A stretch of DNA of 64,000 nucleotides, from positions 521,796,185 to 521,860,184 of the forward strand of contig NC_081414.1 of the NCBI RefSeq assembly GCF_030272615.1. Reading direction: 5' to 3'. Position numbers and translations under genes: made by a program. This DNA comes from Cryptomeria japonica. Taxonomy: Eukaryota; Streptophyta; Pinopsida; Cupressales; Cupressaceae. Below, piece by piece: positions 24,402 through 36,567 of the stretch (its first letter is position 1; every line of letters begins with the position of its first letter). The notes below the pieces were generated by a model that ran no database searches, was not told the DNA's origin, and worked only from the letters and a program-made list of their open reading frames with translations.

Positions 24402-25640
24402 TGTTAGACAGTTCAAATAACTGGAAGACAACTGAGGGGGGGGTGAATCAGTTGTCACATATTACTAGAACTATTAGAAATTTAAACTTTAATACTGGAA
24501 CCCATAACAATAATATTGGAATTCTTAAACCAAATATCAGAATAGAAGTTGAACCAATTAAGCATAAACAATAATCATAGAATAAGAGCCATCCACATGA
24601 CACCAAGATTTATATGTGGAAAACATGTTAAAGGGAAAAACCATGGTGGGAAGCCTACACACAGTCAGTTAATACTTTTGCAGTAAGTATGTGAATTACA
24701 ATTAAGGGGCATGCACTTGAAGGAATGCCAGCAGCCTAGAGCACACTATTCATCACAAAAGGAGCCTCACTAACTACATACAAATCTAGACTACAATCCA
24801 GAGAAGTGTTGAACTACAAAAGATAGCATCTCCTATGCCTGAGTACAGTTTCGGTTAAGCTCAACACCGGAGGACTAAATCCTCTTACATAAACCCAATT
24901 AGATCTCCAATGATTGACCAAATCCTCTGCCTGAATGATATTACATTATTCGCACATTACATTCCTTGATCATGACCTCTAACCATAACCATGATGATCT
25001 ACAATGAGATCTTATATCTATATATGTAAACCCTCAACCATAAACAATTAGGTCAGCCACCAAATAATAAACCAAGTACATAATTACAAACCATGTCAGC
25101 CTAAAACCAAACAAATAATATCCAATGCATAAGAGATCCTAGAAATACATCAAGAGGTCCATTCCACATGTTACATTAAAGTCGATCCATAACCTAGATC
25201 AATCGGGACCCAGTATAGGTCCATACACTACAGAAATTATCTCCATCTACCAAGTCTAAAACATGATCACCAACACCATCCTAGAACTCCACCAGAACCT
25301 GCACCAACACCACTTATGCAATTCATCAAATATTTTCATCAAAAGATCTATCGATGAAACCCTCGACGGAACCAGAAACTAAGCTTCTAAGAAAATAGGA
25401 TAGCATTTGATCACCACACTTAAACACCCTGACCAAATATAAGAATGAGTATCATGAACAAGCCAATTCCATCACCAACCCATACTGGAGCCTAGCGGAT
25501 CATGTCAAATCCAGATTAACCAAAAACCACTCAACCTACCGGGACCAGAAGGGTATCGATAAAGCATCCAAACAACTAGTGTTGGCATCAATGACAAAAC
25601 ATCAATGCAAAACATAATCAATTCCACCAAATGGCCAACA
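24402..25640 (-). repeat. 5' LTR of element B
   Basis: 1,239 bp, bounded by TGTTAGACAG on the left and GGCCAACA on the right. The AGAAG duplication follows at 25,641. It retains a segment of about 325 bp that the other LTR has lost. Confidence 0.93.
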
Positions 25641-25645
25641 AGAAG

Positions 25646-26063
25646 TAGCCAAAGTGAGTTATCTCCCTAGGCTCTTTTTTTTTTCCAATGTGTTGGCTAA
25701 AGTGGGATTAGGTCCTAGTCACCCAGTCTCGCTTTTTCCCCTACACATTTTGGTCAACCTGACATGAATCCAATCTTCTTCAATTATAATTTATGTTCTC
25801 GGATCTTAGTGTTCTTTCTATTTCAAAATTCAAATTTACATTTACAAATTTCAATTCCTTCCAAACTTCAAAATTTAGAGGTTAATTTTGTTAAAACCCT
25901 TATTCTTCAATTCAAAATTGAACTTTTGGACAGCTTAATTTGGATCATTAATTCCATATTTGATTTAGGAACACATTCCACTCATAAAATTCATATTCTA
26001 AATCAACATTTAGAGTTCTTGCATTGGTTAAAATTGAACATTTCCTTCTATTTTACATGTGTT
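25646..26063. other. AT-rich flank between elements B and C, no gene
   Basis: Continuation of the sequence interrupted by element B at 18,852. It has a T-tract at 25,676-25,686 and AT-rich sequence up to the proposed LTR start of element C. A 122-codon frame (25,764-26,132) crosses into the LTR and lacks any recognisable motif. Confidence 0.5.
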
Positions 26064-27469
26064 TGTTGGGATTTCATGAAGATTGCATTGATGAAGTATA
26101 GTGTTGTCATTGATGTCAATAGCAACCGATAATGAAGATGTAATACAACCGGTAGTGATGCAGTAAAGCAACCGGTAGTGAAGTAGTGTTGGAAACTGAA
26201 ATTACTTTTGAAGTAGAGAGATCAACTAGTAACCCTAACTCATTGATAAGATGAACCCTAACCAATAGAACTGGGAGAATCAGTAGTGTTGTTCTATGAT
26301 TGAATGATGAGCAGAGATGAATATGCCACATATGCATGATGCATGTGATGATTTTCAAAGTGGTTTTGGTGCATAAAAATAACAATTTTATCTTGGGAAT
26401 GAACAAATGCATAGCATGAAGTGAATAACATGTGATGAGTTACAAGATCCAATATGCAGTGATCAAGGAGTGATCCAGGAGTGGTCCAAGTTGTCTTGAA
26501 CACTGTGCAGCTGATTGATATATAATCTAATGGTCATGTTTGAACCGATATGTTTGTAATCTCTATGAGATCTTAGGTTTTGTGTTGTGTTACTGACCTA
26601 TTGTATTTATATTTAAGGTTGATGAAGTTTTTTGTAAATTGTGTTGGAAAATTTCTCGTAGTGTGAGTTGCTTTTGCCAAACTAGAAGGAGTATCTGCAG
26701 AATGTTGTGAAGGCAGATAGGAGCATAAAAGGATCTGATTAAGCAGAGTAGAGCTATTACCAAATCAATAAGACCCTGTTGTTCTCTAACCATTACAATA
26801 GTTAAATCCCCTAATTGGGTAAGATTTAACAGGCTTCTTGTTCAAATCCTCTAACCAGGTGATCCATTAGCTTGGGTTTCAAATCCTCCACTGAGGTTAA
26901 CTTTTACAAGGTATTGTAGTCAATCCCTTAACTGGGTGGTCCCTAACCAGATCTGTTATTAAAAGGACATTTTTGTAAAGCTTCTAACAAGGCTTGGTTC
27001 TTAATAGGGAGAACTTCAGAAGAGTTCAAAATACTTGTGGGTATTCATTCCCACCGTGGTTTTTCCCATTTGGGTTTCCACGTGAAAAATTATTGTGTCA
27101 AGTGGTGAATGATTTTATGTTTATTTTTTATATGGTTAATATGTTTAACTGGTAAATCCATTAAGACATATTTAGATAACCAGAAGTGATCTTAAATGAG
27201 CTATTATTGATGTTAGTAAAGTGGTTTGATGTTTTGGTTAAAAGGTATTTGAGTTTCAGATCTGTTACACTGTATAATTTATATTTTAGTCAATCGTTAA
27301 AGTTTGATAGTGCAGTTGCGGTTTTAGATACAGAGTCTAAACTGGTTAAGTTAGGTTATGTTTTGCAAGTTGTTTATGAGTTTGATGAAGATTGGTATAT
27401 TTTCTATCTATTTATCCCCCCCCCCTTTTTAGTAGTAGACCAGATCATTATTGTTTCATCATATTATCA
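26064..27469 (+). repeat. 5' LTR of element C
   Basis: About 1.4 kb ending CATATTATCA directly before the primer site. The start (TGTTGGGATTT at 26,064) is a best guess. From about 26,520 it matches 41,566-42,512. Four 12-bp CCY-N6-RGG units lie at 26,808, 26,848, 26,885 and 26,925. The C-run near 27,416-27,425 precedes the end as in related LTRs. Confidence 0.8.
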
Positions 27470-27483
27470 ATTAGTATCAGAGT
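27470..27483 (+). other. Primer binding site of element C
   Basis: ATTAGTATCAGAGT, a mutated form of the initiator-Met site TTGGTATCAGAGC, placed directly after the LTR end. Confidence 0.8.
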
Positions 27484-27539
27484 TGTTCAAATCCTCTTGT
27501 GTTTAAGCCTGATAGCTCAAGGAAAAGATCTACAAGAAC

Positions 27540-28540
27540 ATGATGAAGAAAGGTGGTCTAAAGTTCAATAGAGAAAACTATAGAATCTAGAGTGATAGGA
27601 TGAAAATATATATCAAGAGTCTAGGAAACTAGTACTGGGAACATGTTGTTAATAAATATAACTTACCTAGTGGGATTTTGATAGATTATCAAAAGGAGCA
27701 ATAGGAGAATAATCAAGCTTTGGAGGCCACAATCAGTCTCTTGTCTAATTCTAAATATGTTGATGTTCATGGATTGGAGACTACATATAAAGTATGGAAG
27801 AAACTGGAAGAGATCTATAGCGGTGATTAGCATATTAAGATTGCCAAGGAAAAGAGTTTAAGAGGAAATTTTGATGATATGTGGATGACTCAAGGTAAAA
27901 ATATTCAACAGTATGGTCAAAGGATCAAAAAGATAGTCGATGAAATCAAGAGTGTTGGAGGTACCGTGGAGGATGCCACTATGGTTAGCAAGGTGTTGAG
28001 AACCCTTCTACCAATCTATGCTATCTGAGTTGCAGCCATTCATGAACCCAAATCTATTGATAAATCAAAGGTAACTCTTGACTTTAACATTGGTAAACAA
28101 ATTGCTTTTGAATTAAATGGTTATGATGAAAATGTTCAGAAATCAAAATCTGCATTTAGAACCTCAGTTTGAACCCCAGCGGTAAGGGAAAGCAGAGAAG
28201 TGAGCTACAGTCATGAATCTAGATCCAGTGAAGAGGTAGATGATGAAGATGGTCTGATTGAGCTTGAAGCATTGTTGGCCAAGTGGTTACCCAGGGTACT
28301 AGTAAGTATAGACATAAATTATCATTGAAGTGTTTTGCATGTAACTGGATTGGACATATTGCTACTAACTATCCAAATGGAGACAATGAGGAGAAACATG
28401 AGAAGTTTAGGAAGTATAAAGGAAAAGGTAAAAGGAATTGTCTCAATGCAGTAGCTGAAGGAATTATAAATGAAGAATCTCAGGAAGATACAGATGAGGA
28501 CATTGTCTTTGTTGCTTTTAAGGAAGAGATATCATATTAG
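27540..28540 (+). pseudogene. GAG of element C (copia)
   Basis: It starts at ATG 27,540 (MMKKGGLKFNREN). The body reads as a copia GAG (YGQRIKKIVDEIKSVGG, KVLRTLLPIYA) through several TAG codons at Gln positions. The terminal open piece 28,283-28,540 has the zinc knuckle CFACNWIGHIATNY, whose last Cys is Tyr, and a Lys-rich stretch, then an acidic tail. Same arrangement as element B. Confidence 0.88.
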
Positions 28541-31149
28541 AAGGTGTTAGTCTATCACATGGATAGCTATGGTGACTAGATTATAGACAGTGGTTGTTCA
28601 CACCACACGACTGGTGATTGGAGTAAGTTTCTTACTTTGAAGGAATTTAATGGAGGTTTTGTGATATTTTGTAATGAATCACCATGCATGGTGAAAGGAA
28701 AAGGTACCATATCTCTTAGCGGTAAGAGCAATGTAGATGATGTCTATTGGGTTGAAGGATTGAAACACAATCTTTTGAGTTTTTCTCAACTCAATGACAG
28801 AGGTTACCCACTAGAATTAAATAAAATAATGTGAAAGATCTATGGAAGTAAAGGTGAATTGATTGCAACCAGCAAATAGATAAAAGGCAACATATTTCAT
28901 CTGAATTCTAAGTCAAAAGTTTCTTAATTGCAAAAGTTGATGATAGTTCACTTTGGCATCAGAGATTTTGCAATATAAACTTTCATAATATTGTAAGAGT
29001 CAATAAGTCCAAATCGGTAAGAGGTTTGACATAGTTGGATAAACCGGTGAATGCTTTCTCTACAAGGAATGTCAATTAGGAAAGATGACATCCTCAAGCT
29101 TCAAGGGAAAATCTTTCTTAGTCAAACATTTTCTAGATTTAGTTCATACCAACCTTTGTAGACCAATGAGGACTAGGAGTATTCAAGGTGATCGGTATTT
29201 CCTAATCTTTACTAATGATTGCTCAAGAATGATGTGGGTCACATTATTGAAGGACAAAATGTAATCTTTTAGTAAGTTTGATACATTCAGAGCCTTAGTT
29301 GAAAATGAAAGTGGAAGAAAGCTTAAGTTCTTAAGAACTGGTCAAGGTGGTGAATTTACTTCTAAGGAATTCACTAGATATTGTGAAGACAATGGAATTA
29401 ACAAGAAGCTCTCTACACCTAGGACACCATAGCATAATGGTATTATACAGGGGAACAATTGCTTAGTAGTTGAAGCTGCAAGGACTATGCTAATTCAAAG
29501 AGGTGTAGCTAAGACATTCTCAAGAGAAGTTGGCAGTACAGTTGTTTACACAATGAACCGGATACTGGTTAAAAGAGGTAAGGATAAAACGCCTTATGAA
29601 TACTAGTATGGTAGATCACCTAATGTCAGTTACTTTAAGATTTTTGGTAGTAGATGTTTTATCAAAAGAGGTGATTATATTGGTAAGTTTGATGCTAAGA
29701 GTGATGAAGGTATATTACTTGGTTACTCCACCAAGAGAAAATCCTACAAGTGTTACAACAACCGGACTAAGAAACTCATTGAAAGTATTAATGTCCAAGT
29801 GGATGAGTTTCCTGGAGATTCAGGAGAAACCAGTAAGGAGAAGGAAGAAGAAGAGCCTTACATTCTAATTTTGGAACCAGAATCGGTAAAGTTAGAAGTT
29901 GGTGAATTAAATATTGATGCCCCAGTTCAACTGAATCAGGTAGGTTCTACAGAATATGAAGGAAGTGAAGAAGAAGAAGAACCAGAAGACCATGATCATG
30001 TTATTCCAAAGTATGTTAGACTCAATCATAATCCTAATTAGATTATTGGAGATAAATATGCAAGTGTTTTAACTAGAAGAAGGATAAGAGAAAATTATTT
30101 TGTGATCTCCACTATTGAGCCTAGAATAGCAAATGAAGCCTTTGGAGATGAACACTGGATCAAGGCTATGGAATAACTTGACTAGATTGAGAAGAACAAT
30201 ACATGGAAATTGGTACTTGGACCAGAGAACAAGAATGTAATAGGTACAAAATGGGTATTCAAAGATAAACTTAATGAAGATGGAGTAGTAGTCAAAAATA
30301 TAGCCAGACTGGTATGCAAATGTTATGCAGAAGAAGAAGGTGAAGAATATGGTGAGATATTTGCACTAGTTACAAGATTGGAAGGTGTAAGGACTCTACT
30401 TGCATTTGTAGCATATAGAGGATTCAAGGTATATCAGATGGATGTGAAGTCAACATTTCTAAATGGAATATTAGAAGAGGAAGTCTACATTGAACAGCTA
30501 GATGGTTATGCTTTGATTGAAGCAAAGGATATGGTGTGAAAATTACACAAGGCACTATATGGTTTGAAGAAAGCAAATAGGGCATGGTATGAAAGAATAC
30601 ATTCTCACTTAGTGAAGATTGGTTTTCATAGAACCAATGAAGACAATAATATATATCTCAAGATAGAAGGAGATAAGATACAAGTTAGTGAGGTATTTGT
30701 GGATGATATCATTTTTGGAGGTAATGATGACATATGTAATGACTTTGCTAATGAGATAAAAAGTGAAATTGAGATGTCTCTGGTAGGTGAGATAAAATTC
30801 TTTATAGGTTTGAAAATTCAAGAGATGAAGGAAGGAATTTTTATCACATAGTCCATGTATGTGAAAGAAGTGTTGAAGACTTTTGGAATGAGAGACTGTA
30901 AACCAGTTGGAACACCAATGGTTACAGGTTGTAAATTGTCTAAGGAAGATGATTCTGCATCAGTTGATGAAAAGGAGTATAGGTCTATGATAGGGAAACT
31001 ACATTATTTTGTTCACAGCAGACTGGATATTTCTTATGCAATTGGATTAGTTTCTAGATTTCAAAAAATTCCCAAGGAGACGCACATGGTAGCAACTAAG
31101 ATAATTTTCAAATATTTAAAAGGTACAATTGACTATGGATTATGGTATC
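28541..31149 (+). pseudogene. Protease, integrase and RT of element C
   Basis: The protease site reads IIDSGCSHHTTGDW, so the DSG triad is intact. The next piece (28,637-28,834) has VKGKGTISLSGK and GLKHNLLSFSQL. The integrase zinc region is degraded (28,950-29,090). Its core is visible as MRTRSIQGDRYF, MMWVTLLKDK, GGEFTSKEF and TPQHNG in frames with stops, and ends with an acidic linker (29,799-30,041). RT spans 30,210-31,149: GTKWVFKDKLNEDG, QMDVKSTFLNG, KALYGLKKANRAWYERI, FVDDIIFGG (both Asp kept) and EYRSMIGKLHYFVHSR. The frame is cut at YGLWY by element E. It is better preserved in RT than in integrase. Confidence 0.9.
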
Positions 31150-32090
31150 TGTTGGGTCTCAAATCAACAGATTGGATAGGTTCTAAGGAAATGCCAACTC
31201 CTATGCTCAAACCCTCCAATTGACTTGGCCAACTTATAGAGTGAACCTATTTGATTACTAACTCTCTCACTTTAGGCTTTGCAGGACCTAGGTGGGTACC
31301 TACTTACTAGTTGTTTTCAATGACTAGTGCCTTTTATAGTAGATTAAGTATCTTGGTTTGGCTTCCTCCTATCTCAGAATGGCATAAGTTTGTAGGATGG
31401 AGATATAGTAGATGAGTTCAAGATTGTTATTTGTGCTTAAAATTTTATATGTATACACTATTGTTAACTTACACTATATTTCCTACTCAACTACTCCTAT
31501 TGTTGTTTGTTCAGTTGTGAATTTTGTAAACTGTAATGAGGTTTGTACTTAATGATTAGTGCCTTGCTTATGTTTTGGGCTACAGAGTCTATTACTTCTT
31601 TAGGGACTTGCTATATGTTGTATGAGACAATGATTAAACCTATCCCTTATAGGTCTGTCAATTGTTATTTCCTTATGAGTTTAGTTAATCACTTGTATTA
31701 TTAAATTGCTTGTGTGTATTTAACCCAAACTTTATGAGACCACATAAGAAAGAATTATCAAGAATGATTACAATCCACAGATAAATCTTTTAATTCAATT
31801 TGAAATAACACAAAATAAGTACTTTACTAAATGAATGTAAACAATCTTATCTACTATGATAATATCACACACAAATGCCACAAAGAGGAATACTCTACAA
31901 ACTTGGAACAGGAACAAAGATCTGATTTCATATTGATTATTCAATCTTTGATTATAGTTGATTAGCCGAAGTTGTATTTCTATATGGCCGTATTTCTAAT
32001 TATATTTTTTCCACAATACAAAAATGCTTCGCTCTATATATGTAAACGAAGGGTCATGAAAAGAGTCGTGTCCTTTTGTTTATACATCAA
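31150..32090 (-). other. Terminal region of element E, no gene
   Basis: About 0.9 kb downstream of the E protein on the minus strand. No frames of note. A TATA-like ACATATATAGAGC is present on the minus strand near 32,030-32,045. It does not match the other end of the element. Confidence 0.45.
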
Positions 32091-35000
32091 TTAGGAGGAT
32101 GGCTTGTTAACTAACCTAAACACAAGAAGACTAAACATTACCATGTGTTTGGTATACTTGTCATCTTTGTAAAGCCTAATGGTGTTAACCAGTTTCTTCA
32201 TTTCAAACTCCTATAGATTGTATCCCGACAAGATGTAATTTGCCAATGTTGTTGGGTCTTCTTTCTTTTGTAGTTCCTAAAATGATTGCTCTTTAATATT
32301 TACCAATTCTATCTTCCACTAATCCAAGGTAATCAATATACCTTTGCTACAAAAAGAGGTTACCCTAGGGGTATTCCCTTCATCCAAAGTCTGTATTTCC
32401 TTTTCCAACATACTCCCAAATTCTTCATGGAGTCCTGTGAAAGTATCAATCTTTGCCTGCTCCTCTAGAGTGACATTAGTGATTCCTTTGACTCTAGATG
32501 CAAGCTGCTTATGCTGATCAAAGGCCTTCATAGTTCCAATATATGTAAACCAATATTTTTCCACAGTAGGCATCATTGATTTAAACCTGTAATCAATTAT
32601 GTCATTGATCACCTTATACATCTTCTGCTTTATATCTTCAACCTGCTTGGTAGCCTTTATTTCTTTGTATTTCTAGTACAAGGCATCTGAGATATCATCC
32701 AAGCTTTGACCTATGGGATATGCAGCATATTCACTTATGGGAGTTCATGTCTCATGCTATAGTATCCTTGTTTGTAGCATCTAGTTTTCATCTTTAGTCT
32801 TTTCATATAAACCCTTATAAGTAATATTTTCCCTAACCAAGAACTCTGTCTGATCCAAATTTAGCCTGGCTACATCCAAATTCAATTTTGCTGTGACGCT
32901 AGGGTTAGTCTTCCCTACCTGATGGACCATAAGGTGTCCAAAGGTTTCTTCAGTATCCATAATAATTGGTCTTTTCCCCTTCGGATATAGTGCCCATTGC
33001 AAAAGAGCTTTTTGATTAGGATCATATCCTGAACTTGTAAACAATTTATCTACTTCTTGGGGTAGTACCTATTGGTTTGGGTCTTGCTTCTTCAGGAATC
33101 TATCAAACATAAGTGCTGAATTCATGTCCCAACCTGAAAAGATGATGACACCAGCCTCTTTTAGCATCTTCCTCCCTTTTTCAGGGGTCATATCCTTCAT
33201 GAGAGTATCTATCTCATCCTACAGCCTTTTCATCTACTCTTCTTCTGGTTTCCCAGCCATACTTCTTCTCACATGAGCCCCTTTGTACTGGTATAAGAAT
33301 GAAAAGAATTCTTTTGACAAAGTGAATCCTTCTTCTGCAACAAAATTTTCATGTTCTGTCATCCTTATATCAACCACTTCCCTAATATTGAATTCACCAA
33401 TTTCCATATCTACTTCTGCCTCAAAGTCAGGGGGATAGTCTTCTATAGGGGAGTCAGTAGGGATGCTACTAGCAGTTGATTTTGGTAACATGTGAGCCAA
33501 TGGCTCACTATCTCTCCTAGTTTTGATAAAATGGAGGAACTGTGGGGGCACTCTATGCATAATTTCTGCCTCATGCTAAAGCAATTTTTTAGCTATCTCC
33601 AAAGGATCTTGGAGGTCTCCAAGTAAGTTTCCATCCACTTTCCCCCTCACTTTCTCCACTTGAAAGCTTCCCAAGTCATCTCAAATCTTTCTCTCAAGGC
33701 CTTGGCTTCCTCCCTTTCAAGATTCTTGATTAAATCATCTGGCATTTGAGCCACATGTATTCCAGCCCTTAGTTTTTGAGATGTCCTTGTAGCTTTCACA
33801 TATCCCTCAAGATCAAATTTCTCCCTAGGATCACCCAGAGTCATGCCATAATAATCTAACTTATTCTAAAGTAAAGGATAACTTTTGGAACTTTTAACAA
33901 TAAAATCAGAAAATACTAGTAACCCTAGCATAATAGATTGTTTACCAAAATCTGTGAGATGTTTAGCACTGACAGTAGACAATTGTCTTACAATCTCCAG
34001 ACTAGCCACCCTATTTGGCACTGTAATTGGAAGCATGTATGGCTTCCCTTCATACCCGAATATTTTGATTTTTGTATGATTAGGGTGGTAGTACCAATCA
34101 CCCCAGTTATGATCAATCTGAGACTCTGGAGAGAAATCTTTTGGCCTGAGGAATCTTTTGATCTCAGGGGACAAAGTATAGTCTCTATGTTGTCTGAGGG
34201 CTGCACTGATTGGTTTTACAAAGCATTCCTAGAAGTGCCAATATTGGTTGTTTGTAAGTCTTTGGTCCCATGCAGAGACCCACAACTGGACTGGTTTCTT
34301 CAAACCACTTTTATCATAAACTCTGATGCTAAAATCATCTGACCAGAAATTGGACTCTTGTCCATAATAAAGAATAACATGCAACAGCAAAGAATACAAT
34401 GAGAAATGGATATTTACAAGGTCTCCTTTTAACTTTTCCAACCCTTGATTTAGGGCTTTTACAACATAAGTGGCATAATCAAACGGCCTAGGCTCTTTTG
34501 ATTGCAGGTTAGCACATAAAACCATAACCCCAATATCCATGAGAGGATGAGCCTCTAAGCCTAAGACTTGGGCTGCAGCATAGTATGTATACTCAAAGTA
34601 AGGATGGAATTGGTTGACATCAAAGGGCACCTTGTCAATTTTACTGAAAGGAATTATGGATCCTTTGACCTTTGGCCGATGAATGGGTAATCCCCATTTC
34701 CTATAGATGTCCTCTAAATTGAAAAACTCTTGTGACAGTTTTTGCATGTCAATCTTCTCCTCTACATCCTAGTCTAAATCAAACACCATATCAATTGTCT
34801 GTTTGTTGATTGCAACCATAGGATTTCCTCGGTAATCATATATGGTCTTGGTTTCTGGATCATAGGAATCTACTAGGGCTTTCATTAATTTAACATCTAC
34901 AAATACATTTGGAACTACCAGTTTCCCTAAGTTTCTCTTCCACAAGTTACTTATGGGCTCAGGAGCCTCCCTTCTCTTGTAACCAAATAAAAACAACTCA

Positions 35001-35221
35001 TGTCCTCTGATCTCAATCCATATGTCTCCTAAATGTTCAAATCTATCTTCTAACCCTTCCTCTTCATTTTTGATTTTCTTGGACCTCACACTGGAAGTTG
35101 GACATTGGTCCAACAAATCCTGAACTAAAGTTCTACCCTCTTTCTTCTGTCATTTGGGTTTTTCCTCAAGTTTTAATTATTTTCCTTTCCTACTCTTTTT
35201 AGAAGAAGATGAGGGTTCCAT
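32091..35221 (-). pseudogene. Large unrecognised protein of element E, decayed
   Basis: The likely start is ATG 35,219-35,221 (MEPSSSSKKSRKGK). The frame is followed through open pieces 34,769-35,116, 34,229-34,747, 33,866-34,174, 33,647-33,844, 33,234-33,560, 32,781-33,044 and 32,319-32,621 to about 32,091, roughly 1,040 codons. An early GNPMVAINKQTIDMVFDLD resembles the beta-helix segment of transposon-borne PMD-like proteins. A helical stretch near 34,390-34,600 (RPFDYATYVVKALNQGLEK, then HVILYYGQE) resembles the second ORF of elements G and H. The tail is helical and charged. No RT, integrase, protease or zinc knuckle is seen. Several stops are TAG. I do not recognise a function. Confidence 0.6.
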
Positions 35222-35539
35222 AACTTCAATCAATGTGGGATATCACACTTACTTGGAGAACTATTAAACTTCTTCTATCTACTTGAACTATTCCTTTTGA
35301 GCCTCAGCTAGCTCCCTGCAACTTTCTAGATCTTGGCAATTATCTGGTTCTCATGAAAATTTGATCAATTTAGCTGTAATTTTGTGAGCAACTTGTATCA
35401 AACACAATAGTTATTGTCTTTGTGCTTGCAATGGTCACTCAAGTGTTTGAACTTAATTGCAGATGTGACACCTTCAATTCAAGCTTTTAATTTCTTCACA
35501 GGAACCAATGTTTAGCTAAAGTGACTGTGAATTAGCTTT
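35222..35539. other. Spacer upstream of the element E protein
   Basis: About 300 bp of AT-rich sequence without a gene, between the proposed start codon and the ATCGAT-rich block. A 5' untranslated role is inferred from position only. Confidence 0.4.
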
Positions 35540-36470
35540 TCATCAAAACCCTTGTCTTCGATGGAGCTCTTTAATCTTTCATCGAAAGTTATTCTTCCTC
35601 AACACAACTTACTTTATGTTATTTCAAGATCGATGAAAGCTTTGTATTAGCAAAAACTGCTTTTCATCGATATACTATCTTCTTGTTAGAAAATCTTTCC
35701 TCTCGGTGAAAAATACATGTCATTAAGTTATTCCAGGTCCTACTTGATATCAGGTTTTCATCGATAAGACCATAACTTCGGCTGATGACTTAAGTGCTTC
35801 CTCGATGTATCATTTTCATTGACAAACACTATCGATGAGAATATATTTAGTTTCTTCGATATCATTTCATAGGTAAATGGCCCTTGTTGAAAAACCATGT
35901 TTTAGTTTCCCCGAAACCATCCTTTCTTCGATGAGATCTTTGTCGATGAGTCTTTCGTGACTCTCATCAAAATTGTATTTCAATGAGTTTTATGCTTCAA
36001 TGAAACTTTATGTTGGCCCGCTCAAGTCCTTCTTTCATCGATATACCTTCCCTATCGATGAGACTTCTATTTCGATAAAGTATCTGATGGTCCCGCCGAA
36101 ACCTTCCCTTCTTCAATGCTTTTCCTTTATCGATGAAACCCTTCTATTTTTTATCGACATATTTCTATCGATAGGATTTGTCTTTCGATGGACATTTTTA
36201 CGTTTCACCGGTAACTTAATTTCCTTGATATCACCTTTTGTTTACTTTCCGCTTTTTAATGAAACTGGAGCATCGATGAGTCATTTCTTTCATCCACCGA
36301 AAGAGATATTTCACCGAAATCATTTTAACTTAGTGCTTTACACTTTATGTTTCATTTCAATGAAACTATCCTTTTAGTGAAACTCTTCTTGAGGTGCTCG
36401 ACGTAGTATTTTGGCCGATGATCTTTTAGTATTGATGAAATATTTTAAGTTTCATCGATATTTTTCGTAT
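35540..36470. repeat. ATCGAT-rich dispersed palindrome block in element E
   Basis: Over about 930 bp the core ATCGAT or a one-base variant recurs every few tens of bases, usually extended to TTTCATCGATGAAA-like palindromes. Examples are at 35,632, 35,655, 35,770, 35,838, 36,037, 36,053, 36,131, 36,157, 36,168, 36,273 and 36,454. The spacing is irregular and the sequence between is unrelated, so it is not a simple tandem array. It lies upstream of the E protein on its strand. A 134-codon plus-strand frame here is a by-product. Confidence 0.8.
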
Positions 36471-36490
36471 GACCCTTCTAAGGGAAAAAA

Positions 36491-36499
36491 TATAAATAG
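36491..36499 (+). promoter_or_regulatory. TATA box at the right end of element E
   Basis: TATAAATAG on the plus strand, 68 bp from the element end and pointing out of it into element C. It lies just beyond the ATCGAT block, so it could be a plus-strand promoter opposed to the E protein. The sequence is an ideal plant TATA box, but function is unproven. Confidence 0.45.
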
Positions 36500-36567
36500 T
36501 CTCCTAATTTTGCACCAACCTTTTACACCTTTGGAAAGATTTTTAAATTTAAATCTATTGTTCAATA

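Larger units (their letters stand above)
18853..25640 (-). mobile_element. Element B: Ty1/copia retrotransposon, structurally complete
   Basis: Two LTRs (TGTTGGCCATTT...GTCTAACA on the minus strand) flank a copia gag-pol in canonical order: GAG, protease, integrase, RT, RNase H. The 5-bp target duplication AGAAG is at 18,848-18,852 and 25,641-25,645, so both ends are original. A primer site (24,388-24,401) and polypurine tract (19,767-19,780) are present. The 3' LTR has lost about 325 bp. Stops, shifts and lost catalytic residues mean it cannot move on its own. It was inserted into the LTR-like sequence around 17.2-26 kb. Confidence 0.95.
31150..36567 (-). mobile_element. Element E: 5.4-kb insertion of unknown class with one large ORF
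   Basis: The ends are defined by GTATC duplicated at 31,145-31,149 and 36,568-36,572. Removing E and one copy rejoins the RNase H frame of element C (YGLWY to ARDFDLKVYTNADW). The insertion starts TGTTGGGTC and ends TTGTTCAATA. A 5-bp duplication and TG start suggest an LTR element, but I could not find matching LTRs, a primer site or a polypurine tract. It has one decayed protein of about 1,040 codons on the minus strand (32,091-35,221) and an ATCGAT-rich block upstream of it. If the duplication is read as 8 bp with one mismatch, a DNA transposon is also possible. Confidence 0.8.

Noticed and set aside
27186-27506. 106-codon plus-strand frame
   Set aside because: Inside the 5' LTR and primer site of element C.
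35973-36377. Plus-strand frame of 134 codons in element E
   Set aside because: Lies in the ATCGAT-rich block; residues reflect the repeated TTTCATCGATGAA motif and no domain is seen.
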